Positions 36,550 through 48,770 of a stretch of DNA of 64,000 nt are shown one piece after another. Under the pieces are notes generated by a model that saw only the letters and a program-made list of their open reading frames with translations, did not search any database and was not told where the DNA came from. How positions within the stretch are numbered: position 1 is the first letter of the stretch; every line of letters starts with the position of its first letter. Made by a program: the position numbers and the translations under genes. Source of the DNA: Branchiostoma floridae (lineage: Eukaryota > Chordata > Leptocardii > Amphioxiformes > Branchiostomatidae); contig NC_049995.1 of assembly GCF_000003815.2 (NCBI RefSeq), positions 13,166,062-13,230,061 on the forward strand. The letters run 5' to 3'.

Positions 36550-36783
36550 GAATACGGGGCAGTTATAGCCATGTGTTTGTTTATCAACAACATGGCATAA
36601 CTTCTCCGTACTCTTATTGGACCAGTTTTCAACAGGAGTGCCTTTATTGTACAGTTCAGCAGCGGTCGATTTTAAACATGGTATGATTGGTATGGTACCG
36701 TCAAGGTTATAATAATGATACGGGGCAGTTATACTCATGTGTTTGTTATACAACATGGTATAGCTTTCCCGTAACATTATTGG
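36550..36783 (+). ncRNA. Family B hairpin (36550-36620) and B' hairpin (36717-36783)
   Basis: Standard arms. This pair and its surroundings (36.0-37.9 kb) recur almost unchanged at 50.2-52.0 kb. Confidence 0.5.
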
Positions 36784-36792
36784 ACCTACTAG

Positions 36793-36840
36793 CCCTAGAG
36801 AGAGACAGAGAGAGAAAGAGAGAGAGAGAGAGAGGGGGGG

Positions 36841-36872
<32 letters not shown>

Positions 36873-37028
36873 AGACAGAGAGACAGAGACAGAGAGAGAG
36901 ACAGAGAGAGAGCAAGAGAGAGACAGAGAGAGACAGAGAGGCAGACAGAGAGACAGAGACAGAGAGACAGAGAGACAGAGAGGGAGGGAGGCACAGATAG
37001 AGAGAGAGAGAGAGAGACAGAGAGATGC
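36793..37028. repeat. (GAGA)n-rich tract
   Basis: Purine simple repeat between B' and C. The frames on both strands are artefacts. Confidence 0.95.
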
Positions 37029-37134
37029 GTCTGCTTATAGCCAAGCACAAAACAAACCCTCGGCCATGCGACTCACAAGCAGGGTTGCTATCAAATAAGC
37101 CACAGCATCCTCCCACCTGGTTCCGGGTCTTCCT

Positions 37135-37201
37135 GTGTTTGCGGGGGAATCACGCCATGTCTTGTCACTTGGTGCATGGTGTGGCTTCCCCGTAACCTCA
37201 T
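37135..37201 (+). ncRNA. Foldback hairpin, family C
   Basis: Standard arms with a 2-nt longer loop (CTTGTCACTTGGTGC). Confidence 0.5.
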
Positions 37202-37262
37202 ATGGCCTGTCAGCACCATTGTCAAGATGATTTACTATATTATGATGGTATCTTCACCTCAT

Positions 37263-37493
37263 GTGAAGTCTGTGTGTGGCAACGGCTAGAGCGTTGGAGT
37301 CGGATTCAGTAGGTCTCGAGTTCGATACTCGCCATTCCCCGACCTTGTGCCATTGGGAAAGGCACTTTACAAGATATACCCACCATGGCGGTGGAGTGAC
37401 GCCCAACGAGCCTCACGGTTAATCACACGGTCAAAAAGGGTGCCAAAACACCTACGGATTTGGTGCACCAGTGTGCCATCATCTGATGACGTT
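37263..37493 (+). mobile_element. tRNA-derived SINE, second family, copy 1
   Basis: The head has 'GGCAACGGCTAGAGCGTTGG' and a B-box-like 'TCGAGTTCGATACTCG'. The body has 'TTGGGAAAGGCACTTTAC', a motif I recall from widespread invertebrate SINEs. A near-identical copy lies at 51425-51653 at the same place in a duplicated block, so it predates the duplication. Confidence 0.65.
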
Positions 37494-37516
37494 CGTTTAT
37501 TTTCTGTGTTTCTCTA

Positions 37517-37598
37517 GGTCGACATGTGAAGCCAGGGTGGCACAGCTCCGAGATATGACAGGTTCAGAGTTGGTCTCCCTCGCTCCATATGGGACCAC
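37517..37598 (+). ncRNA. Foldback hairpin, diverged family A
   Basis: The outer parts GGTCGACATGTG and ATATGGGACC are kept, and the middle reads CCAGGGTGGCACAGCTCCGAG. Its duplicate is at 51681-51762. Confidence 0.4.
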
Positions 37599-37757
37599 CT
37601 AAAGGCAAATTAAGAAATCTATGATTCAAGGCAATTTTGAGAGGATTACAGACCCGGCAACTGCACACTTAACATGTAACAGCAGATTTTGTTTATAGTT
37701 TCCATGTATCCCCGGAAACTGTACATTTAACACGTAACAACAGCTTTTTAGTTTCCA

Positions 37758-37846
37758 TATGTAGACCTGGGGCAATTGAGGTAACGAGTTTCTTCTTAGG
37801 CCACTTCGTCAAAGCCTTATTGCCGTAGATGTCTGTGGGGACCATG
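37758..37846 (+). ncRNA. Foldback hairpin, family E variant
   Basis: 'CTGGGGCAATTGAGG' faces 'CTTATTGCCGTAGA'. The duplicate at 51919 has lost about 11 nt of the 3' arm. Confidence 0.45.
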
Positions 37847-38120
37847 ATCACACTTTAGAATAACCCATACATTACTGACACGTTTGTTGAATGTATAACG
37901 TTAGGAGTAATATTCAGATCACGATAGGGGAACTTTTCAGACGTTATGTTAGCCTCCAACTCAGATATACTCGTTGCTTGGTTTCCCCGGCTCCGTATGG
38001 GACAAAGTGTCAGCAAATAAACAAATGTCTACGGCAGTTGTTTTTTTCTTGATTACGATAAATGAATGTTGAAATACGCGTTTTGATTAAAGCGATCGTG
38101 AATCTTCTTCATTGTTCCCT

Positions 38121-38597
38121 AAGTCCAGATGTGGTGCCGGGGTAACTGAAACTCTGAGTTTTCCCTTTTTCAGAGTTTTGTTACCCCGGCTCTCTGTGGG
38201 ACCACAAGCCTGCAAGCAAAATATCTTCGGCAGATTCATTTTAATAATGATGAATGGTAATTTGCCTGTGTGTTCAGAAACACCTTTGTTGGTTCAAGAC
38301 GAATTTCTTAATCATTTCAATGGGTCATCAAGTGGTGCCGGGGTAATTAAAACTCTGAGTTCTTATAGCTTCAGAGTTTTGTTACCCTTGCTCCATATGG
38401 GACCACGTGCAGGCAAGTAAAATTAAAGATGTCAGTGTTGTACGGCAAACGTCACATGGATTAATGACTCGGCAACTATACACTAAACAAGTGCACCGTT
38501 TTTGTAGTTTCTATGGAAATCTGGGGCAATTAGGATTACGAGTAACTTTGGTGACTTCTTCATAGCCTTATTGTCACAGATATCTGTGGGAACCATG
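38121..38597 (+). ncRNA. Two family A hairpins (38121-38206, 38322-38406) and one family E hairpin (38513-38597)
   Basis: Standard cores. The first A unit has a shortened loop (TTCCCTTTTTCAG). Family E follows the A block directly, as at 33.9-34.2 kb. Confidence 0.5.
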
Positions 38598-39168
38598 ACC
38601 ATACTTTCAAGTAACCCGTACTGACTAGTTTGTTAAATGTTTCACAGCAATGCTCTGATAAAGCTATGTATGTGAGGGTCTAACAGTTAACATCTTTGAG
38701 TTAGAGTCTAACTCAAAGATAGATGCTACTTATGATACCCTTTAAAGTTGGTATTTCTCAGTACCGACATTGACTGCCGTGCTTGTAGACTCCGCTTGGT
38801 GGCAGCCATTCGCCGCAGTAACATGTGGAATAGCCAAGATATGACATACTTACATAAATAAAATAAAGCAGTGTGGAAAAGTTCAGAACAGAACATGATA
38901 GAAAATCAGAAAGAACAAGAAGACATATAGTTAATGAATTGCTAGACATTTCTGTAGAATCATTTTGTACCTGCAAAATATTGATTAAAAAGGCCATAAA
39001 TTAACTAAGCTAGAGAGGTATTGTTGTTTTTCTCACGTTTGAATACACAGGGCAGTTTTATACGTTTTTTGTTTGTTCATTAACATCTTATAAATAACTC
39101 ACTCGTTATCGAACCAGTTACCAGTAATGTCGCCCAGCTAGAGCAGATATCAGCCTGGGTCCTGATGA

Positions 39169-39768
39169 GAATACGGGGCAGTTATAGCCATGTGTTTGTT
39201 TATCAGCAACATGGCATAGCTTCCCCGTACTCTTATTGGACGAGAAATCAACAGTGTTCATCATATAGTTTGATATGGGCATAATAAAAACGTAGTACAA
39301 AATGTATACGTTATATGTGGCTGCCGAGGTTATGATATTGATACGAGGTAGTTATACTCATGTGTTTGTTGAACAACATGGTATAGCTTCCCCGTAACAT
39401 TATTGGACCTACTAACAGCAACGTTTCAAGAGAATATGGTTTGTAGGACGATTTCGGTGGTTGAACATATGGTATGAAGTCCGTAATAAAGTAAACATAT
39501 AGAGAGAGATAGTTTTAGGGGTGCGCTGTGTCTCTCCTCAAACACAAGGTCTTTGTAAAGGCATACTATCTAAAAGACTACAGCCTTCACCGAATTGGTG
39601 TGAGGACTACCGAGGTGTCCCCGGCCCTGAGACTCATATGTAGGATAAATATTAACTACGTATACGCCAAAGCAGCCTCCAACCTAGTTCCGGGTCCTAC
39701 TGTGTTTGCGGGGAAATCACGCCATGTGTTCACCTGGTACATGGTGTGGCTTCCCCGTAACCTCAGGG
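39169..39768 (+). ncRNA. Hairpins B (39169-39239), B' (39340-39405) and C (39702-39768)
   Basis: Same order as at 34.7-35.3 kb. The C unit ends CCTCAGGGGACCTGCC, a private variant shared only with the C unit at 52631. Confidence 0.5.
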
Positions 39769-39918
39769 GACCTGCCAGCATCGATGGCATGCAAGAGTAA
39801 ATAAATATTTCATGATACAATGGAGATGGTGTGGAGAAGAAAAGAAAAGCAAAAAAAATGATAATACCTTATGAGGATTCGAAACAAGCTAATTTATTAA
39901 GTTAAATTAGTTTCCCTA

Positions 39919-41873
39919 GGTTCACATGTGGAGCCGGGGCAACTAAAACTCTGAGTTCTCTCTACTTCTGAGTTTTGTTTCCCCGGCTCTCTGTGGGACC
40001 ACATATCTACACAAAAATAAGATAAGATATACATTGTATCTTCGGCAGCTTCTTTCTTAATTACGATGAATGGTACTTTTGCCTACTTTCTTATTGTTTT
40101 GTCTAGGTTCACATATTTTGCCGGGGCAATCAAATCTCTGCTTTTTTTAGTTTTTACTATTATTGCCCCGGTTCTATATATTGGACCAGGTGTCTGCAAA
40201 TCAAAGCAAAGGTAGTTACGGCATTTTCTTTCTTATTTTTTAATACATTTTCCCTAGGTTCACATATAGTGCCGGGGAAACAAAAACTCTGAGTTCTCTC
40301 TACTTCAGAGTTTTGTTACCCCGGCTCTCTGTGGGACCACGTGTCAGCAAATAAAATGAGCTATATCTTCGGTAGCGTTTTTGATATTTACAATGAATGG
40401 TACTTTTGCCTACTTTTTTATTGTACTGTTTAAGTTCAATTCTATTAGCTTTAAGATTATTATCGCTCGAGCGCTCAAGCTCTTTATGGGACTACTTGTC
40501 AGCAAATCAGATGGAAGATATCTTCTACATTTCCTGTCTCAATTAGAATTGTATAATCTTTTTATTTTTCATATTTTTCCTATGTTCACTTTTTTAATTA
40601 GGTTCACATGTACTGCCGGGGTAACCAAAGCTCTGACTTCTCTCATCCTCAGAGTTTTGTTACCCCGGCTCTCTGTGGGACCACATATCTACACAAAAAT
40701 GAGATGTATCTTCGGCAGCTTCTTTCTTAATTACGATGAATGGTACTTTTGCCTACTTTCTTATTGTTTTGTCTAGGTTCACATATTTTGCCGAGGCAAT
40801 CAAATCTCTGCTTTTTTTAGTTTTTACTATTATAGCCCCGGTTCTATATATTGGACCAGGTGTCTGCAAATCAAAGCAAAGATAGTTACGGCATTTTCTT
40901 TCTTTTTTTTTAATACATTTTCCCTAGGTTCACATATAGTGCCGGGGAAACAAAAACTCTGAGTTCCTCTACTTCAGAGTTTTGTTACCCCGGCTCTCTG
41001 TGGGACCCGGTGTCAGCAAATAAAATTAGCTATATCTTCGGTAGCGTTTTTGATATTTCGATGAATGGTACTTTTGCCTACTTTTTTATTGTACTGTTTA
41101 AGTTCATTTCTATTAGCTTTAAGATTATTATCGCTCGAGCGCTCAAGCTCTTTATGGGACTACTTGTCAGCAAATCAGAGGGGAGATATCTACGGCATTT
41201 TTTGTCTCAATTAGAATTGTGTATACTTTTTATTTTTCGTATTTTTCCTATGTTCAGTTTTTTAATTAGGTTCACATGTACTGCCGGGGTAGCCAAAGCT
41301 CTGACTTCTCTCATCCTCAGAGTTTTGTTACCCTGGCTTTCTGTGGGACCACATATCTACACAAAAATGAGATGTATCTTCGGCAGCTTCTTTCTTAATT
41401 ACGATGTATGGTACTTTTGCCTACTTTTTAATTGTTTTGTCTAGGTATACATATTTTTCCGGGGCAATCAAATCAAGTAGTTTTGACTATTATAGCCCCG
41501 GCTCTATATATTGGACACGGTGTCTGCCAACCAAAGCAAAGATATTTGCGGCATTTTCTTTCTTATTTTTTAATTCAATTTCCCTCGGTTCACATATAGT
41601 GCCGGGGAAACAAAAACTCTGAGTTTCTCTACTTCAGAGTTTTGTTACCCCGGCACTCTGTGGGACCATGTGTCAGCAAATAAAAGTCATTGTCAACGAC
41701 AATGTCAGCTTTTTATTTACGATAATTGTTTTTAAGACAGATATTAGATTCAAGACAAATGTCTTTATCGTAGCCCTTTGTTGTTTCCCTAGGTTCACAT
41801 GTAGTGCCGGGGCAACTAAACTTTTAGTTCCGATGGCCCCAGAGTTTTGTTGCCCCGGCTCCGAATGGGACCG
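39919..41873 (+). ncRNA. Twelve family A hairpins in a higher-order tandem array
   Basis: Units start at 39919, 40106, 40257, 40430, 40601, 40776, 40927, 41100, 41269, 41443, 41587 and 41792. Starts 40106, 40776 and 41443 repeat a four-hairpin block of about 670 bp. Within each block a canonical subtype (CTCTGAG/CTTCAGAG) alternates with a subtype lacking CTCTGAG ('CCGGGGCAATCAAATC' facing 'TAGCCCCGG'). A degenerate unit with 'CGCTCGAGCGCTCAAGC' (40430, 41100) keeps the flanks only. The unit at 41792 has GGGGCAAC paired with GTTGCCCC. Confidence 0.6.
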
Positions 41874-42148
41874 CGTACCCGCAGATAACTGACGGAAATG
41901 TGTCGTCACTGGCTGCCGATTTCACAAACTCCGCAAGGGGGCAATCATTAGCCACAGCACCCTAAAAATGTCAGATTTACAGAAAATAGGGTAAACCAAA
42001 ACGAGCTACAATAGAATAGAATAAATTGGAAAAGAACAGAATAGAGTAGAATAGAACAGAAAAAAAGGGAATAGAATGAATAAATTTGGCAATCTAGATG
42101 AGGAATGTTTCTTTTTTTATTTATGCTCAGAATGTCTCATCCTTGGAC

Positions 42149-42225
42149 ACTATAGCGTGCTGAGGAAATCGAGTTTATGTGTTCAGTTGTCCCCACATAG
42201 ACTCGTTTCCTCAGCTCATTATGGG
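42149..42225 (+). ncRNA. Foldback hairpin, family D copy 3
   Basis: Arms unchanged; loop subtype TTCAGTTGTCCCC. One substitution (CTCATTATGG) lies in the outer 3' stem. Confidence 0.55.
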
Positions 42226-42602
42226 AAACAACTTCCAACGTGTTTCGGATATGGAGTAGAAAGAAACAGAACGCAGTAGCATACAGAATTATGTAATGGA
42301 TTAAAATATTACGTAACGATATAGATACTTTAAGCCAAATTCTACCTCCAGATTTTATCATTAGCGCTGGTGCAAAGAAATGAATGTAAAAAGAATTTCA
42401 AGCTTTTCTGTAGAATTATTTTTCTGTTATAATTTTGGTTGGGAATGTAATGTTTAGAATGTATACATAGTTAGATAATAAGGGTAGTTATATTCCTGTG
42501 TTATCGGATATGGGTTGTCCGTACTGTTTTTGGATGAGATATCAGCAAACTTGAATTTGTCATATCGTCCAGCTGGAACAGATATCAGCCTGGGTCCTGA
42601 TG

Positions 42603-43057
42603 AGAATACGGGGCAGTTATAGCCATGTGTTTGTTTATCAGCAACATGGCATAACTTCCCCGTACTCTTATTGGACGAATTGCCAACAGTGGCCTACTTA
42701 TCATAGAGACTATATAGTTTGGTAGTACTATATGTAAATCATAGTTTAAGTGGTGTGAATCTTCCAAGGTTATGATAATGATACGGGACAGTTATACTCA
42801 TGTGTTTATTTGACAACATGGTATAGCTTCCCCATAACATCATTGGACCTAATACCAGCATTATTGGCCTATTGGCAGGGTATGTCCAGAGAGAGAGGTG
42901 CGTCTTTTCGCTCGGCAAACAGGATTAAGAATAACATCCTACACACTAAACATGTGCACCATTTTGTAGTTTCTATGGAAATCTGGGGCAATTAAGGTTA
43001 CGAGTAACTTTGGTGACTCTCTCATAGCCTTATTGTCACAGATGTCCGTGGGAACCG
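42603..43057 (+). ncRNA. Hairpins B (42603-42672), B' (42780-42845) and E (42974-43057)
   Basis: Standard arms. Family E follows B' directly here, without a C unit, so the block order differs from that at 38-40 kb. Confidence 0.5.
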
Positions 43058-43592
43058 TGACCATACTTTCAATAACCTCGCAGTGACTAGTTTGCTAGAA
43101 TTTAAGGGTCTAACGTAAGATGCTACATATGGTACCTTTTAAGCTGATATGAATCTGGTACTAGTATTCCTCAGTACCGACACTGACTGCCGTGCTTGTA
43201 GACTCCGCTTGGTGGCAGCCATTCGCCGCAGTAACATGTTGAATAGCCAAGATATGACATATTTACATAAATAAAATAAAGCAGTGTGGAAAATTTCAGA
43301 ACAGAACATGATAGAAAATCAGATAGAAAAAGAAGACATATAGTTAATGAATTGCTAGACATTTCTGTAGAATCATTTTGTACCTGCAAAATATTGATTG
43401 AAAAGGCAATGAATTGTAACTAAGTTAGAGGTATTGTTGTTTTTCTCACGTTTGAATACACAGGGCAGTTTTATACGTTTGTTTGTTCATCAACATCTTA
43501 GATATAACTCACTCTTTATCGAACCAGTTACCAGTAATGTTGTGATAATTATATCGCCCAGCTAGAGCAGATATCAGCCTGGGTCCTGATGA

Positions 43593-44198
43593 GAATACGG
43601 GGCAGTTATAGCCATGTGTTTGTTTATCAGCAACATGGCATAACTTCCCCGTACTCTTATTGGACGACTTATCAACAGTGATGTATTTATCAAATAGTTT
43701 GATATGGGCACAATAAAAACGTAGTACAAAATGTATATGTTATATATATCTGCCAAGGTTATGATTTTGATACGGGGCAGTTATACTCATGTGTTTGTTC
43801 AACAGCATGGTATAGCTTCCCCGTAACATTATTTGACCTACTTTCAGCAACGTTTCAAGAGAATATGGTTTGTAGGACGATTTCGGTGGTTGAACATATG
43901 GTATGAAGTCCGTAATAAAGTAAACATATAGAGAGAGATAGTTTTAGGGGTGCGCTGTGTCCCTCCTCAAACACAAGGTCTTTGTAAAGGCATACTATCT
44001 AAAAGACTTCAGCCTTCACCGAATTGGTGTGAAGACTACCGAGGTATCCCCGGCCTTGCGACTCATATGTAGGATAAATATTAACTACGTATACGCCACA
44101 GCATCCTCCCACCTGGTCCCGGGCCCTACTGAGTTTGCGGGGGAATCACGCCATGTGTTCACTCGGTACATGGTGTGGCTTCCCCGTAACCTCATGGG
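43593..44198 (+). ncRNA. Hairpins B (43593-43663), B' (43769-43833) and C (44131-44198)
   Basis: Duplicate of the block at 39.1-39.8 kb, with a restored GATACGGGG in the B' lower stem. Confidence 0.5.
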
Positions 44199-44342
44199 AC
44201 CTGTCAGCATCGATGGCAAGAAGAAATGTTTATTTCATGATACAAGGGCGATGGTGTGGAGAAGAAAAGAAAAGCAAAAAATTGATAATACCTTATGAGG
44301 ATTCAAAACAAGCTAATAAATTAAATTGAGTTATTTTCCCTA

Positions 44343-45625
44343 GGTTCACATGTGGTGCCGGGGCAACTAAAACTCTGAGTTCTCTCTACTTCTGAGTTTT
44401 GTTTCCCCGGCTCTCTGTGGAACCACATATCTACAAAAAAATAAGATAAGATATACATTGTATCTTCGGCAGCTTCTTTCTTAATTACGATGAATGGTAC
44501 TTTTGCCTACTTTCTTATTGTTTTTTCTAGGTTCACATATTTTGCCGGGGCAATCAAATCTCTGTTTTCTTAGTTTTGACTATTATAGCCCCGGCTCTAT
44601 ATATTGGACCAGGTGTATGCTAATCAAAGCAAAGATATTTACGGCATTTTCTTCCTTATTTTTCAATTAAATTTCCCTAGGTTCAAATATAGTGCCGGGG
44701 AAACAAAAACTCTGAGTTCCTCTACTTCAGAGTTTTGTTACCCCGGCACTCTGTGGGACCACTTGTCAGCAAAAAAACATGATATATATCTTCAGCAGCT
44801 TCCTTCTTATTGACGATGAATGGTACTTTCTACTTTTTTATTGTTTTGTTTAGGTTCTATGTTGCGCCGGAAAAGTTAATACTCTCATTTTTTTAGCTTT
44901 AGACTATTATCACCTCGGCTCTATATTCGACCAGGTGTCAGCAAATCGATCAAAGCAACTTTTTGATTGAAATAATCTTTTGTTATTTCCCTAGGTTCAC
45001 ATGTGGTGCCGGGGAAACAAAAACTCTGAGTTCTCTCTACTTCAGAGTTTTGTTACCCCGGCTCTCGGTGGGACCACATATCTACACAAAAATGAGATAG
45101 ATATTGTATCTTCGGCAGCTTCTTTCTTAATTACGATGTATGGTACTTTTGCCTACTTTTTAGTTGTTTTGTCTAGGTATACATATTTTGCCGGGTCAAT
45201 CAAATCAATTAGTTTTGACTATTACATATATATAGTTCTATATATTGGACCAGGTGTCTGCCAACCAAAGCAAAGATATTTACCGCATTTTCTTTCTTAT
45301 TTTTTAATTCAATTTCCCTAGGTTCACATATAGTGCCGGGGAAACAAAAACTCTGAGTTCCTCTACTTCAGAGTTTTGTTACCCCGGCTCTCTGTGGAAC
45401 CACGAGCCAGCAAATAAAGATAAGTATATGTAATATAACAGCTTTTTTTAAAATTGCAATAAATAGTTTTAGGGATATAGATTTAAGACAAATTTCTTTA
45501 CTGTTTGATCGATTTGTCCTGGCCGTATTTTGTTTCTATAGGTTCACATGTGTTGCCGGGGTAACAAAAACTCTGAGTTCTCTCTGCTTCAGAGTTGTGT
45601 TGACCTGGCTCTGTATGTATGGAAC
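44343..45625 (+). ncRNA. Eight family A hairpins
   Basis: Units start at 44343, 44530, 44680, 44852, 44993, 45175, 45321 and 45540. The alternation of canonical and variant subtypes matches 39.9-41.9 kb. In the unit at 45175 the 3' GC arm has been replaced by ATATATATAG, so only the outer stem could form. Confidence 0.55.
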
Positions 45626-45906
45626 CGCGTACCTGTAGATAACTGAAGGAAATATGTCGTCACTGGCTGCCGATTTCACAAACTCCGCTAGTGGGCAGTC
45701 ATTAGCCACAGCACCCTAAAGATGTCAGATTTACAGAAAATAGGGTAAACCAAAACGAGCTACAATAGAATAGAACAAATTGGAAAAGAACGGAACAGAG
45801 TAGAATAGAACAGAAAAAAAGGGAATAGAAAGAATAAATTTGGCAATCTAAATGAGGAATGTTTTCTTTTTTTTTATTTATGCTCAGAATGTCTCATCCT
45901 TGGTCC

Positions 45907-45984
45907 ACTATAGCGTGCTGAGGAAATCGAGTTTATGTGTTCAGTTTTTCTCACATAGACTCGTTTCCTCAGCTCACTATGGGG
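45907..45984 (+). ncRNA. Foldback hairpin, family D copy 4
   Basis: Identical arms; loop subtype TTCAGTTTTTCT. Confidence 0.55.
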
Positions 45985-46360
45985 AACAACTTCCACCGTG
46001 TTTCGGATATGGAGTAGAAAGAAACAGAACGCAGTAGCATACTGAATTATATAATGGATTAAAATATTACGTAACGATATAGATACTTTAAGCCAAATTC
46101 TACCTCCAGATTTTATCACTAGCGCAGGTGCAAAGAAAAGAATGTAAAAAGAATTTCAAGCTTTTCTGTAGAATTATTCTTCTGTTATAACTTTGGTTGG
46201 GAATGTAATGTTTAGAATGTATACATAGTTAGATAATAAGGGTAGTTATATTCCTGTGTTATCGGATATGGGTTGTCCGTACTGTTTTGGATGAGATATC
46301 AACAAACTTGAATTTGTCATATCGCCCAGCTGGAGCAGATATCAGCCCGTGCCTTGATGA

Positions 46361-46431
46361 GAATACGGGGCAGTTATAGCCATGTGTTTGTTTATCAACA
46401 ACATGGCATAACTTCCCCGTACTCTTATTGG
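46361..46431 (+). ncRNA. Foldback hairpin, family B
   Basis: Standard arms; followed by a short (GACA)n tract at 46497-46589. Confidence 0.5.
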
Positions 46432-46590
46432 ACGACTTATCAACAGGATTTCATTTATTGTACAGATTGGTTGGATTGAATCTAAAACATGGTATGAGAG
46501 ACAGACAGACAGACAGGCAGACAGGCAGGCAGACAGACAGACAGACAGGCAGGCAGACAGACAGGCAGGCAGACAGGCAGACAGACAGAA

Positions 46591-46618
46591 CTGGCATAAC
46601 TTCCCCGTAATCTTATTG
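46591..46618 (+). repeat. Half of a B hairpin (3' arm only) fused to (GACA)n
   Basis: 'TGGCATAACTTCCCCGTA' follows the simple repeat directly with no 5' arm, marking a recombination or deletion junction. Confidence 0.7.
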
Positions 46619-46724
46619 GGCGAATTGCCAACAGTGGCCTACTTATCGTAGAGACTATATAGTTTGGTAGTACTATATGCAAATCATAGTTTAAGTGGTG
46701 TGAATCTTCCAAGGTTATGATAAT

Positions 46725-47335
46725 GATACGGGACAGTTATACTCATGTCTTTATTTGACAACATGGTATAGCTTCCCCGTAACATCATTGGACCTAATAC
46801 CAGCATTATTGGCCTATTGGCAGGTATGTCCAGAGAGAGAGGTGCGTCTTTCCGCTCGGCAAACAGGGTTAAGAATAACATCCTATCTGAGAGCCCTTCA
46901 CCGCATTGATATGAACAATATCACGGACGGAGAGAGTACAATGTCATGTACCTTTTGGCACTGAGCCTCAGCACCCTTCCACCTTGTCCCGGGTCCTACT
47001 GTGTTTGCGGGGGAATCACGCCATGTCTTCACCTGGTACATGGTGTGGCTTCCCCGTAGCCTCATGGGACCTGTCAGCAACGATGTCAAGAAGAAGAAAT
47101 AATAATATATTACAGTGGCGAAGATCTAGATAGCTGCTCGTCTGATAATATTTTGGTAGTCAAAGCCACAGAAAATATACGTGTATGCATCAACAATCAA
47201 CAAACTTAAACTCTCTTCTACTCAAAACTAGTTAGATTTTTCTTTATTTTTAGGTTAACATGTGGTGCCGGGGTAACTAAAACTCTGAGTTCTGTTAGCT
47301 TCAGAGTTTTGTTCCCCCGACTCCATATGGAATCA
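46725..47335 (+). ncRNA. Hairpins B' (46725-46790), C (47001-47067) and A (47253-47335)
   Basis: Standard arms. In the A unit the 3' arm reads GTTCCCCCGAC, so one GC pair is lost. Confidence 0.5.
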
Positions 47336-47438
47336 CCTGCAGCCAAGTGAAATTAAAGATGTCAATCTTGTACAGGAAAAGGCCACAGGAATTAATAAAA
47401 CGACAACTACACACTAAACATGTGCACCGTTTGTAGTT

Positions 47439-48236
47439 TCTACGGAAATCTGGGGCAATTAAGGTTACGAGTTTCTTTAGTGACCTCTTCATAGCCTTAT
47501 TGCCACAGATATCTGTGGGAACCATGACCATACTTTCAAGTAACCCGTACTGAATCGTTTGTAAATGTTTCACAGCAATACTCTGATAAAGCTATGTATG
47601 TGAGGGTCTAACAGTTAACATCTTTGAGTTAGAGTCTAACTCAAAGATAGATGCTACTTATGATACCCTTTAAAGCAGGTATTTCTCAGTACCGACACTG
47701 ACTGCCGTGCTTGTAGACTCCGCTTGGATGAGATGAGATATATCTTCGGAGCTTCTTTTTTTTCTAATTTCCCTAGTATGGGTTCAGACGGGAAATCAAA
47801 ACTCTGAGTTCTCTTTTTCAGAGTTTTGTTACCCCGGCTCTCTCTGGGACCACGTGCAGTCAAATGAAAGGAAATTTATCTCCGGCAATTTTATTCTTTA
47901 TCAAGATAAGCAGAATTTTGCCTGCATTTTAAGATACGGATGTTGATCCAAAACATATTTCTATATTGTTTTACTAGGTTCACATGCAGTGCCGGGATAA
48001 CTAAAACTCTGAGTTCTGTTTACTTCAGAGTTTTGGTACCCCGGCTCCATATGGAACTACTTGCAGCCAAGTAAAATCAAAGATGTCAAACGTCACAGGA
48101 ATTCATGACCCGGCAACTACACACTAAACATGTGCACCGTTTTGTAGTTTCTATGGAAATCTGGGGCAATTAAGGTTACGAGTTTCTTTGGGGACTTCTT
48201 CATAGCCTTATTGTCACAGATGTCTGTGGGAACCAT
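47439..48236 (+). ncRNA. Hairpins E (47439-47524), A (47770-47853), A (47977-48058) and E (48152-48236)
   Basis: The A unit at 47770 begins at a junction where a block containing CTCCGCTTGG is cut and joined to A-type flank (about 47727). The second A unit has the GGGATAAC variant on its 5' arm. Confidence 0.5.
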
Positions 48237-48770
48237 GACCATACTTTCAATAATCCCGTAGTGACTAGTTTGCTAGAATTTAAGGGTCTAACGTAAGATG
48301 CTACATATGGTACCTTTTAAGCTGATATGAATCTGGTACTAGTATTTCTCAGTACCGTCATTGACTGCCGTGCTTGTAGACTCCGCTTGGTGGCAGCCAT
48401 TCGCCGCAGTAACATGTGGAATAGCCAAGATATGACATATTTACATAAATAAAATAAAGCAGTGTGGAAAAGTTCAGAACAGAACATGATAGAAAATCAA
48501 ATAGAACAAGAAGACATATAGTTAATGAATTGCTAGACATTTCTGTAGAATCATTTTGTGCCTGCAAAATATTGATTATAAAGGCCATAAATTAACTAAG
48601 TTAGAGAGGTGTTGTTGTTCTTCTCACGTTTGAATACACATGGCAGTTTTATACGTTTGTTTGTTCATCAACATCTTATAAAAAACTCACTCTTTATCGA
48701 ACCAGTTACCAGTAATGTTGTGATAATTATATCGCCCGGCTAGAGCAGATATCAGCCTGGGTCCTGATGA

